DNA from: Ampelocalamus luodianensis
Taxonomy: Eukaryota > Streptophyta > Magnoliopsida > Poales > Poaceae
Direction: 5' to 3'
Length of the DNA stretch: 64,000 nt
Assembly (NCBI GenBank): GCA_036346255.1
Contig: CM070624.1
Location: 14,292,626 to 14,356,625 of the forward strand
Below the pieces are notes generated by a model. It was not told where the DNA came from. It did not search any database and worked only from the letters and a program-made list of their open reading frames with translations. The position numbers and the translations under genes are program-made. This document shows positions 34,701-46,700 of this stretch, piece by piece. Every line of letters begins with the position of its first letter. Within the stretch, counting starts at the first letter, position 1.

Positions 34701-37700
34701 CCGCATTTGGGGTGGTTTTACTGACATGTCACACTAAGTGGTGGACGTGGCGCTCCAATCTTCTTTCTTCTTCCTTTCCCTTCCTTTATCTCATTCCCAT
34801 TCTATCTCCCCTCCGACCACTTCTTCTCCCCATCTCCATTTCTTCTCTGGTGGACCTGCTCCGGCCGCACTTCCCATGGCGCCGCTCCTCCTCCTCTTGG
34901 CTTGGCCGGCCGCCGCCGCCGGCGCCACCATGCGCCTCCGCCACCCTAGTCTTGCGCGCCTCGCTCGGCAATGGCACCGCGCGCCATGTCCTGCGCCACC
35001 TCGTTCCCTTGCCCCACGCGCGTGTGGCTCTCTGCGCCGCCTCCTCTCGCTCACGCCGCGCTCGGCGGCCGGCGCTCGACCTCCGCCGCCGGCTCAACCA
35101 CGCGCGCTCTCCTTCCGCTCGGCAATGGCGCCTCGCCGCGCCTCCATCGAGCCAAAAATCGAGAGCGAAGCAAAACGGGAGGCACCAACGGCCGCAGCGC
35201 GTCGTGCCCCGGTCGAGCTCGGCGCCAAGAACCACGAAGCGTGCCGCCTCTCTCCCGGCTCCTCGCGCCCCTGCCGCCACTGCGCCACCTCGGCTCCTCG
35301 GCGTCACTTCCTCCTCGAACTGCCGCCAATGCCGCGGGCTCGGCCGTCGTCGCGCCGCCCAACTTGTGCCGCCCTCCTCCGGCCCCGCCCACGCGCCTCT
35401 CGAAGATTCTCACCGACGAGGGCACTGGCGCTATGATCACCGGCTGAATTTTTGTTATTAGCTTGGATTCTTAGCTTCGATGAGGATGGTTTGTTCTTTT
35501 TTTTGTGAATTTTCTTGTGACATTGGTTGGAAACATGGGATGATTTTGCACCCTCTGTTGTTGTGATAAATGGGATTTTGAATCTTCATTAGGAATGCAT
35601 GTGAAAGATTCACGAGTTACATGTAACAATTTTGGTGCAAATTTATTCAAATGAAGAGCTGGGTCAATTCATGGTTTCTTGCCTTGTTGTTGCATCTCTG
35701 CGTTATCCTCAGCTGCTCTCGCCGTTGACCGCCACCTTTGATCGTCTGCCATGACCGGCGGCCTCGTCGGCCGCCTCCGGTCCGTCGTTCTCAAGCCCCT
35801 TGAGGACCCTTTCACGGGGATGCTCATCACGTCGCTGCAATGGTGTGTGCAGGTCTGGACATGTCAGCAAAACCACCCCAAATGCGGCCACGTCAGCAAA
35901 ACCACCCATTCAAACCGGGCGAGGGGTTTTTTGACCGGATTTCGTAAGTTTAGGGGGTTAAATAACCGGTTTTGTAGTTCAGGGGGTAAACCAGACTTTT
36001 CTGATAGTTGGAGGAAGTAAACTAGACTTATTCCATTATGATATTAACTTCTCTCCTTAGCTTATTGGCATCTTTATAGGATTTCAAGAAATTCAAATCT
36101 ATATATTTTTATTTATTTATTTATTTATCATTATTATTTTGCAGCTTAGCTGAAGCTCTTGATATGCAGCCTCCTGTTATGCCAGACGATGGACATACAA
36201 CAAGGGTTACTACTGGGACTGACTTATCTCTTTCTGGGAAAGAATCTTCTGCAGCAGAACCTACCTGGGATGATGAAGACACTAAGGCTTTTTATGAATC
36301 TTTACCTGATCTCAGGTTTTTCCTTGGATTTCTATCATGTTTTACTTCCATCTACAGCCTGCAGGACTGTAGTAATCATACTATGTGATTATTATTTTGA
36401 AGCTATGTAACATATCCTTTTGAGCAGAGCATTCGTGCCTGCTGTACTATTGGGAGAAGCTGAACCAAAGTTGGTAGAGCAACATGGAAAGGTTCACGAA
36501 CAAACTAGTGTAAGTCTCTTATACTCAAGAATAGTGGATCATGCAAAGCCAATTGTTAATACCAGTATCTATTATAAGAAATTAAGGAAGATTCAATAAT
36601 AATTGACTTCATGAACTGAATTATCAACTATTACCATGGTGACTTCTGACTTTGCACCTAGCTGATTTTTCTTTATTTCCCCCCTCTACTTTTACTTCTT
36701 GTAGGCTCCCCCTTTGTTGTCTTATGCATAGTTTTTTGTCTTTAATTTTCTTTTCTTCTTTAATTTTCATGCTTTACACATACGTTGCTAAGTTGTGAGG
36801 TTATATTTAGTCTTGCTTATATACTTTTGACTACATGTTCTTTTTTTTCTTTTCTTTTTTTTGAGATAGATGAATGTTTTCTTTGCATGATAGCCACAAG
36901 GTTGTTTTTATAACTCCGCACCCCCACCCCACCTTATTTTTCACCCCCACCCCACCGTATTTTTTCTTCAATAATGCATTTGATTACTCTGTGGTAATCT
37001 GCTGAATTTTGTTTTTTAGGAGTCTACGTTGGAACAAGAGACTGAAGTTCAAGACAATGCCGAAACTTCTGTCCCTGAACACCAATTGGAGGGAAAAGCA
37101 AATGTCGGATCTAAGAATGGAGAAGACAAAGAAAAATCTAAAGAAAAAGATGCCGACAGAAAAGGAGATGTAGAAAGAGAGAAAATAAGAGTCACAGATG
37201 GTGCAAGTTTGGACAACCTGCTACAGAGGCTGCCAGGATGTGTTAGCCGGGATCTAATTGATCAATTGACGGTAATAACAGATATTGCATTATGTATGTA
37301 TGTGAATTTGAGACAGTTCTGCCTTATTCTAACTCATTTTACTTTTTCCAGGTAGAGTTTTGCTATCTGAATTCTAAAGCAAACAGGAAGAAACTTGTGC
37401 GGGCCTTATTTAATGTTCCAAGGACTTCGTTGGAACTGTTACCTTACTATTCCCGATTAGTTGCCACCTTGTCCACATGCATGAAGGATCTTCCAAGTAT
37501 GCTATTGTCAATGCTTGAAGAAGAGTTTAACTTCTTGATAAATAAAAAGGTTTGTCTCTTATTCATGTATTTCTGTTCACCCTTGTCGGTCCATAATACA
37601 CTGTTTTATTTGATGCCGTAAGAAAATTTGCTTTTGGTCCTTTCAACTTTTGTACTTTTTTGTGGTTCTAGAGCCAGGTATGGAATTTAAAGTCAGTATA

Positions 37701-40700
37701 GTCAACAGAATTATCTACTTGCCAGCACTAACTAATGTTCTGCATTATATTTCCTTTTCAGGATCAGATCAAGATCGAAACAAAAATTAGAAACATTAGG
37801 TTTATTGGGGAGTTGTGCAAATTCAAAATTGCACCTTCAGGCCTTGTTTTTAGCTGTTTGAAGGTACGTGCATCTACAAATAAATTCACATATGGAAGTA
37901 GTATCTTCCTGTTTATTGTACTCCAGTTGAATTTCTAAATTTGCTTGTGCTTTTGTTTTACCAACTTTGAGCTGCTACTGAATGGTCTCTGCTTGTGCTA
38001 TGTTGCTTGCGATCTGAACTTTGTAAATATAGTATCTATTTGGCAACGAATTATTTCTTGTGTTCTAGGTGGTATAAATATGTGGTAGACACCAGAATGG
38101 CTAACTAACATGCCTCATTCAAAATCAGACTTGATAGAATAGGAAACATAATTAGTTTTTGTATGTTTTCTTTACCTCAAAATACTGTCAACTTAATTTA
38201 GTCATGTGATCTTTCTGTATTTTTCAGGCTTGCTTGGATGATTTCAGCCATCATAACATTGACGTGGCCTGCAATCTTCTCGAGACCTGTGGACGCTTTC
38301 TTTATCGCACACAAGAAACTACAATTCGCATGTCAAATATGCTGGAGATACTGAGGAGATTGAAAAATGTCAAGAATTTGGATCCACACCACAGCACACT
38401 TGTAGAAAATGCCTATTACTTGTGCAAACCACCAGAAAGATCTACCAGAGTCGCTAAAGTTCGGCCACCTCTACATCAAGTAAGATTTTTGTTCCTTCTC
38501 TGATCTGTTTTCGTATCTGGTATATTCATTTGACTTATGTGTCCATAAAACTGTTACATTGAAAAACTGTTACATTGAACAACTACTATTGTTTTTCAAT
38601 CCATGCAGTACATAAGGAAGCTGATTTTCTCAGACCTTGATAAATTAAGCGTTCACCATGTTCTTCGTCAGTTACGCAAGTTACCTTGGGCAGAATGTGA
38701 ACAGTACCTGGTGAAGTGTTTTCTAAAGGTTCACAAGGGAAAGTATAGCCAAGTTCATCTGATTGCTCTTTTAACTGCTGGTCTTAGTCACTATCATGAT
38801 GATTTTGCTGTGGCTGTGGTAGATGAGGTGAGTCACTTTAGTTGAAATGGCAAACCATTCCAAAAGAAGTCAGTAGCAGAAGTCACTTTACATGAAAATT
38901 TGTATGGCATGCAAAGTTACATCATGATCTATCCTCATTCTTTTATTTGCATTCTCTGCCCTCATTCTTTGATGGATCAGTCTTTGATCTATCCTGCACA
39001 CTTGCATGCCTATCCTCATTCTTTTATTTGCATTCTCTGCGTTTGGTACTCAAAGTACTTGCTTCCTGCTTTTCTGTGACCTCTGACCTGTCCATCTTTT
39101 TTCAAAAAAAGAGAGAGAAAAACCTTGGAAGTGTATTCCATCTTCGCCCATGTTTTTTTATTTGAGATTTAAGGTGCCATTTGTAGTTGAAAACTTGAGA
39201 TTAGCATCATACTAGCAGAGTGCCCGTGTGTTGCAATGGAATCCTAAACTTTAGATATAAATAGCATTTTTCTTTCGCACACACATATCAAATGAATCAA
39301 CCAATCAAAAGTATGTTGTTGTAAGTTCTAGGTTTGTAGCAACAATTAAAAACATGTATATGTACTGTCTTGTATCAAATAAAGAGAACACGTATGCAAG
39401 GTATTGAGCTGATTTCTTACCTTTTTTGAGCCCAAAATCTCTTTGTTGGCGAATCCATTTCTTTGAAATTGAGTGGCAATATCCCAATTTCCTGTGGAAA
39501 TAGCCCTCTCCATACCAGAGGTTATGGTATCCAGCTGTATCAACTGCACAAATAGGAAGGAATTTACATAGCTGAGATACCATGTCTGAGCATCCCAAAG
39601 TGATTTACACATATGGTTAAAGATGTTACAACATATTTCTTCAGACTTCAGACAAATAAATGCTATACAAAAAGAGATGGTTACTTCAAGCTATACATTA
39701 TTATGCAAGGACTAAACAGCATGAACACACTACTAAGTATGAATTTGTGGCTTTGTAAAAAGAGCAACCAGTAATGAAGCTGAATAAGCTTCTGTTGCAA
39801 GTCACAGCAATTCAGATCTTGAAAAAATGTGTACCCAACAGAACATAAAATTTAACTACATGCAAAGCCCTCTAAAGTCCTTAAACCTCCTGTTTTAAAG
39901 AGCAGACAAAAAGTCATTTCTTTTGAAATGGTAAAATATTTTGTGGATCTGCTTGACAAGCTTGTAGTTTTCAAGGCACTTCCAGTTCCAGATGTGAAGT
40001 TGAGGAGTTTAGCATAATTTTCAAAGAAAAGATACTTCTTCACTTAGTCTGCTTACTTTAACATAAGCTAGCAACAACAGCTATATAAAATTGGATCAGA
40101 CACAACCATTGAAAGAAAATAATTCAACAAGAATTTGAGTGCACTGTCAAAGAGCGACGTTACAGAAACAAACATTGCGGTAAAATGCATAAAGGAGGAT
40201 CAAATGAACTTCCATAAATATCCTTTTCCTTTTGGGCGGGTTGGCCAGTAACTTATGGCCCCCGACTCCATTTGGTCCGGTTCCCTCCGGGTCTCTTGGT
40301 TCTATATTTCCGGTGTTCTCCTTCTGCAACCCCCTCTTTCTCTCTCATTTGTAATTGGAATTTCTGTGCTTTTCGTGAGCTCTTCTTAATATAATGTTGT
40401 GCAAAGCTTTTGCACTTCCTTGAAAAAATAAATAAATATGCACCAGATTTTCATTACCTTGGTAAAATCCAAAGGACTAGAATGGGTCTTGTTGCTATTT
40501 TTTTTTCATACGCTCTACAATATTTGAATTCATTGTTTTGAACAAATCCTTCAGAAAGAAACACCGTAAGTAATACATAACATCTAATAAAATGTTAAGA
40601 GAAAATAAACACATCAAAAAGCAGGGATATTAGTTGACCTGACAGCTCCAGCCTCTTATTTCCTACATAATCCTGGAATAAATTCAACAGAAAGTTTCAA

Positions 40701-43700
40701 GAGGGTGGTAAACATGAAAATTTGATGTATCAGATGATTCATATATTTAGATCTGCTCGTGTAGTATCACCTCTAAATGGGCCAAGCCCAACTAAGCAAT
40801 TTTTTTGTCCAGCCCAAACCAAAAATTCCCTAGTCGCCCAACTAGCCGCTTCAAGTCGAGGACTAGTTGTCGCAAGTCGTCACCAAGTCGACAAGTCGTG
40901 ATCCCTGGCCAACTTACTGATTAATCGTGACTAATCGCACGACTTAATAACTACGGTTCACATCTTGGACAACGTACAGCCCCGGACGATCGATCCCCAT
41001 CAGCTCGAGCGCCATCTACTCCTCTGACGGCACAATGCCACCGACCACCGTGTTGGCCATCTCCGATTAGTAGTAGTCGTCCACCTCCCGCAACAAGTAA
41101 TCCAATTCTTTCACATGAAGCAATCAAAGTCTGGCACAATCCAAGAACAATATTCCACTGCTACGCAACCATCAAAATTCGGTACACGAGAATTACCTTT
41201 TAAATGTACGAGACTATTGACTCGTCAAGAATCTTGTTCAGTTGTTCTCATCAATGTCGGTGAAGGCCGCAGATTAAAAAGAATAGAAATTTGCCAAAAA
41301 TCTATCGAAGGTAAGTATGGAATGGAAGGAAGTAATTAGTGGCGCCAATTTGTGCTTAGTTGTCACCATCCATGAACTAACTGCTGTTGGAGGGACCTGG
41401 CCGATGGTGAGGCGCATGTTGTTGTTGGTCCATAGTGCGTTGGCCGTGAGGCCGTCATCGCCGTGCTCGGCCGAGGCTACCTCCTGCTCACATCTCCTCA
41501 GCCACGCTGCCCTCTTTCTCGTCGTTTATATTAAAGAGTGTTGTATATTCTACATTCTCTCTTTCTCTTTTGGCCCATGTGGCCCATGTAACCCATGAGG
41601 CCCATGTAACAATGTCTATATATACCCCCTCAATTAATGAATAAGTTGTATAGTTGTGAATAGCAAAATCACTCTCCCTGTTTTTCTAACATGGTATCGA
41701 GCTATTCAACCCTAACCCTAGCCCCTAGTTCCACCATCACCGCCGTCTTCTGCTGGCGAGGCTTTTTCGCTCAGGTCGGCGGGCCTAAGCTGCTCTTGCT
41801 GCCTTCACTCGCCGCCTCGAAGCTCCTTGCTCTAGTCCTCACGCAGTTTCCTCCTCACGCCGTTCTTGCCCGACGGCATCCGGAGCTTGCCCATCCAACT
41901 TCGACCTCATGAGCTCGTCTTCACCGCCACCGACATGAGCTCGTCTCTATCGCCTTTGTCTTCACCTCACCAAATCCGGCGCACCATCGATCACCAGATC
42001 AGGCGGGATCCAGAGCTCGATCCTCTGCTTTCGACGCCTCCTCGCCGATCCAGCCTGGATCCGGCGCACCATCGATCACCAGATCCGGCGGGATCCAGAG
42101 CTCGCCCGATCAGGAGTTTGCCCGGGACCGCACGACACCGTAGTCGACACACCATTGATCACTAGATCCGATGGGATCCGGCTCACCCGGGACCGCACGA
42201 CACCGCAGTCTCCAAAGCTCACCGCCTGGATCTGGCGCACCATCGATCTAGCGCACCATCGATATCACTCGATCCGGAGCTCGCCCAGGACCATACGACT
42301 GCCATCGACTCCCAACTCGAGTACTCCAGTGACCTTCTCAGTACTCTTGGCTGTTGACTGCTCTGTGGCTCCTTCTCAATACTTTTGGCTGTTGACTGTT
42401 CTGTGGTACTGATTGTTGAATCTGCTGCTCGTATTGATGCTTGTGATATTGATGCTGCTGCTAGTTTTTGTTGCTTGCTACCGTTGATACTCACTTGTTA
42501 GTATTACTGTTGCGTACTGCCATGTGGTTGTGGTCCATCAAGATGGCAAAATCTGACTCAATGTTTGGGGGTAGTTCTTCTCGTGTTCACGGACATCAAG
42601 CTAGATGGATTGAATTACCGAGCATGGGCCTTCTCAGTCAAGACAACTGTTAGGGGTTATGGTTTGGCCTCTCATTTGACTAACGATCCTCATTATCCAA
42701 GAAGGTTGATGTTGAGGCAGTAAAGGTTTGGCAGAAAGCGGATGATCGTGTCATGACTGACCTTGTTCTGAGTGTTGATGTTTCTTTTAGGATGAGTCTA
42801 GAGTATCATACTTCAGCCAAGCAGATGTGGACATACTTTGAAAAGAGATGTTCAGTCTAGTGGTGCTCTTCGCTTTACATTGCTCAAGAACCTTCATAGT
42901 ATTCAGCAGCAACATGATCAGTCAGTGGAGGAGTATTACAGTGCTTTCACTCATATCACTGGGCCTCTAGAATCTATGACACCAAAGGCTGTTGTTGCTT
43001 GCCCTCTTGCATTGCCAAAGATGAGTATGCTCAGCAGATGCTTATGTATCAGTTTGTGATGGGACTTCGATCAAAGTTTGAGCCTGTTCGTACTCAGTTA
43101 CTCAACTACGACACTCCATCGACTTTGACTGAGGTGCTCTCTAGTTTGATTGCAGAGGAGACTCGTTTAAATTGGCTTATGCTTACCTCAGGATCCTTAC
43201 CATATGCTGTCTTGGGTATCTCACAACGGTTTGGATCTATTAGAGCGACATCCACAGGAGTGCTGGTATGCTCTCATTGCAAGAGGACTGGTCATCTTGT
43301 TGACAAGTTCTTCAAGTTACATCCAGATCAGCTTGTTGATTATTGTGCCAGACATCCATCTGATTATCGTCGTTGAGCACCTACTCGGCCTCCGAGAGCA
43401 CTTACTTGAGCAGTCATTGCTGCCACTCCCACACCTACTGTGACTTCTGGATCAGTCTCTGCTATGATCTCAGTTACACATTCTGCTCCTAGCGCTGCTC
43501 ATCCTTGGATTCTAGACTCGGGTGTCTCTTTTCATATCACATCTAATAGCTCTTAGCTTGTTGTTCGTAGGCCTGTGACTGATGCTGCATATGTTCACAC
43601 CGCTGATGTTTCACTTTGCTCTATTACCCATCAGGGCATTCTCTCCACATCTCGCTTCTCTGTTTCTGATGTGTCTTTTGTTCCTCAGCTATCTATGAAC

Positions 43701-46700
43701 TTTCTTTCTGTTGGTCAACTCACTGATATGAACTGTTTCATTGGATTTGATGATTCTTCTTGTTTCATTCAGGATCGTCAGAGTAGAAGAGTGATTGGTT
43801 CTAGCCATCGCCGTAGAGGCTCTCCTAGTCTCTGTCTTTGACACCTTACATCTTTCTTCCACTAGTATGTCGAAGGCCTCAATATCTTATGCTATGTCAT
43901 CATCTCAGTCTTCTGTTGGTTCTTCCTTCAGCAAGTGGCATCATAGACTTGGTCATCTTTGTGGAGCTCCCCTTACCATTCTAGTTCACCAGTGTTCCTT
44001 AGGTCATGTCACTAAGTGTAGTTTTCATTGTACTGGTTGTGAGTTGGGGAAACAACTACAACTTTCATATTCCAGTAGTACCTCTTAGGCTTCTGGTCCT
44101 TTTGATTTGGTTCATTCAGATGTATGGGGTCCATCTCCTTTTGTTTCGAAGGGTGGTCATAGTTATTATATCATGTCTGTCGATGATTACTCTCGATATA
44201 CTTGGATCTGTTTTATGAAACATCGCTCTTAGTTGATTTCCGTTTATCAGTCTTTTGCTAAGATGGTTCATACACATTTTTCTTCCTCCATTCGTGTTTT
44301 TCATTCTGACTCTGGGGGAGAGTATCTTTGATCAGCCTTTCGTCAGTTCCTTTCTTCTGAGGGTACTCTTCCTCAGCTCTCGTGTTCTGGTGCTCATGCT
44401 CAGAATGGTGTTTCTTCTTCCATCATTGAGACTGCTCGTACTATTCTCATCTCCTCTTTTGTTCCCTCTCACTTCTGGGGGGAAGCAGTCTCTACAGCAG
44501 TCTATCTCATCAACCGTCAACCCTCTTCCAAGCTTTAGAGAAAGTGTCCTGGTGAGGTCCTGTATAGAGTACCTTCTCGCTATGCTCATCTTCGTGTCTT
44601 TGGTTGTGCCTGCTATGTCCTTTTAGCACCTCGTGAGCGCACAAAGCTAAGTGTTCAGTCGGTTGAGTGTGCTATCATTGCTATGATCCCTTAGCACGTT
44701 GCATTCGCATCTCTCGTGATGTGACCTTTGATGAGGGTCGATTTTTCTTTTATCATCCTTTTACACATCGCACTCCTTCCATAGATTCCACCTCCTTTTT
44801 ATGACTACCTCCCATTCTTTCACCATACTTGTCTTCTCCAAACACACCTTCTCCACCAGTTTCACCTTCTAGTGTGTCTCCTCCACCAGCTTCACCAGTT
44901 TCTGATGCTTCCACTTTTCCCTTTCACTAAAGTCATCGACAGAGAGTTCCAATACCACCGGCTCTGACGATCGTTCTACTACATCACGGTATGCCCTACG
45001 TGATCGTTCTTCTATTCAGGCACCAGAGAGATGGAGTTTTTCTCGTGCAGGTGCAGTAGCTGAGTCGAGTACTACTAGGAGGCTGCTAGTGTACCTAAGT
45101 GGTAGTTGGCTATGATAGAGGAGCTCACAACATTAAAGTGTATATGCACTTGAGATCTTGTTCCGCTACCATCTGGAGTTGTTCCTATCATTTGCAAGTG
45201 GGTGTACAAAGTAAAGAACAAGTCAGATGGGTCGGTAGAGCGATATAAGGTTTGTCTTATTGCAAGAGACTTTCAGTAGGATCATGGTCGAGATTATGAT
45301 GAGACTTTTTTTCTCCAGTTGCTCATATGACCACAATCCGTCCTCTTATTGCTGTTGCAGCAGTACGCACATGGATTATATCTCAGATGGATGTCAAGAA
45401 TGTTTTTCTTCATCTGATCTACATGAGGAGGTCTATATGCAGCCACCCTCGGTGTTGAGACTCCAACAGACTATGTCTGTCGCTTTAGGCGTGCTCTATA
45501 TGGTCTCAAGCAGGCTCCTCGTGTTTGGTTTGAGTGTTTCAGTTCTGTGATCCGAGCCGCTGGTTTCACTCCACAAGTGAGCATGACCCTACCTTGTTTA
45601 TTCACACTTCTCAGTAGAGTCATACTTTGTTTCTGCTATATGTAGATGATATGCTGATCACAAGAGACGACATGGATTATGTGGCCTTTGTGAAGAAAAA
45701 ATTGAGTGAACAATTTATGATGTCTGATTTGGGATCATTGAGCTATTTTCTGGGGATTGAGGTTCATTCTGATAACGATGGCTACTACCTCTCTCAGCAT
45801 CGCTATGTTCGGGATCTGCTTGCTCGCTTTGGTATGACTGATATAGCAATGTTGCCACACCCATGGAGCTCCACCTACAGCTTCGACCTATAGATGGTGT
45901 ACCACTGACATGTACTCAACCAGTTTGTTAGTGTTCCCACCTCAGTCCACTACGGTCATGTTCTTTGTGTGCTGAGATACTTGAAGGGGACTGCGTCCAG
46001 GCGTCTGTTCTATGCCAGTTCGAGTCAGCTTCGGTTTCACGCTTGCTCTGAGTCCACTTGGGCGAGTGATCCTGCTGATCGCCAATCTATTACTGGCTAC
46101 TGTATCTCTCTTGGTACTTAGCTCATTGCCTGGAAGTCCAAGAAGCAGACTGCGGTGTCACGCTCTAGTGCGAGGTTGAGCTTCGAGCTCTTGCCACTAC
46201 CACCTCAGAGATCATTTGGCTTCGATGATTCTTGATTGATCTAGGTGTCCATTGTGACAATCCTATATATCTCTTTTGTGACAACACAAGTGACATTCAG
46301 ATTGCTAGTGATCCAGTCAAGCATGGGCTGACAAAGCACATTGGTGTTGATGCATCCTTCACACGATCTCATTATCAGCAGTCGACCATCGCCCTCAAGT
46401 ATGTTCCCTCAGAGCTTTAAGTTGCATATTTCTTCACTAAAGCTCAGACTCGAGAACATTATCGGCTTCATATACTCAAACTCAATGCATCAGATCCTTC
46501 TGATTCCCCACCTTGAGTTTGAAGGGGGGGGGGTGTTAAGAGTGTTGTATATTCTACATTCTCTCTCTCTCTTGGCCCATCTGGCCTATGAGGCCCATGT
46601 AACAGTGTCTATGTATACCCTCTCAATTAATGGATAAGCTGTATAGTTGTGAATAGCAAAATCACTCTCCCTGCTTTTCTAACAGCTTAAACCATCTTGC

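Larger units (their letters stand above)
34554..36034. mobile_element. MULE (Pack-MULE candidate) inserted in the sixth coding intron
   Basis: 1481 bp with long terminal inverted repeats of 177 bp (34554-34730 and 35858-36034, about 95% identical). They start GGAAAAAGTCCAG on the left and GGAATAAGTCTAG on the right. The flanks are a perfect 9-bp target duplication ATTATGATA (34545-34553 and 36035-36043), the Mutator hallmark. There is no transposase. The interior from 34740 to 35450 is very GC-rich, unlike the AT-rich intron, and carries overlapping long ORFs on both strands (232 and 260 codons on +). This matches Pack-MULEs, which capture GC-rich gene fragments in grasses. The source gene is not recognisable. 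The insertion leaves the splice sites of the intron (34162-36144) intact. Confidence 0.92.
41529..46684 (+). mobile_element. Ty1/copia retrotransposon nested in the Helitron
   Basis: Short LTRs (41529-41691 and 46534-46684) share AGAGTGTTGTATATTCTACA and end TTTCTAACA. Directly after the first lies TGGTATCGAGC, a one-base-shortened initiator tRNA-Met primer site. A run of G residues precedes the second LTR. The flanks GTTTA and GCTTA are a 4-of-5 target duplication. The interior has the copia order: gag, protease, integrase, reverse transcriptase, RNase H. It is full of stops and frameshifts, so the element is not autonomous now. Confidence 0.93.

Noticed and set aside
34679..35461. A 260-codon host gene in the UPF2 intron
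   Set aside because: It starts inside the MULE inverted repeat and overlaps long ORFs in two other frames and on the opposite strand. It is better explained as GC-rich cargo.
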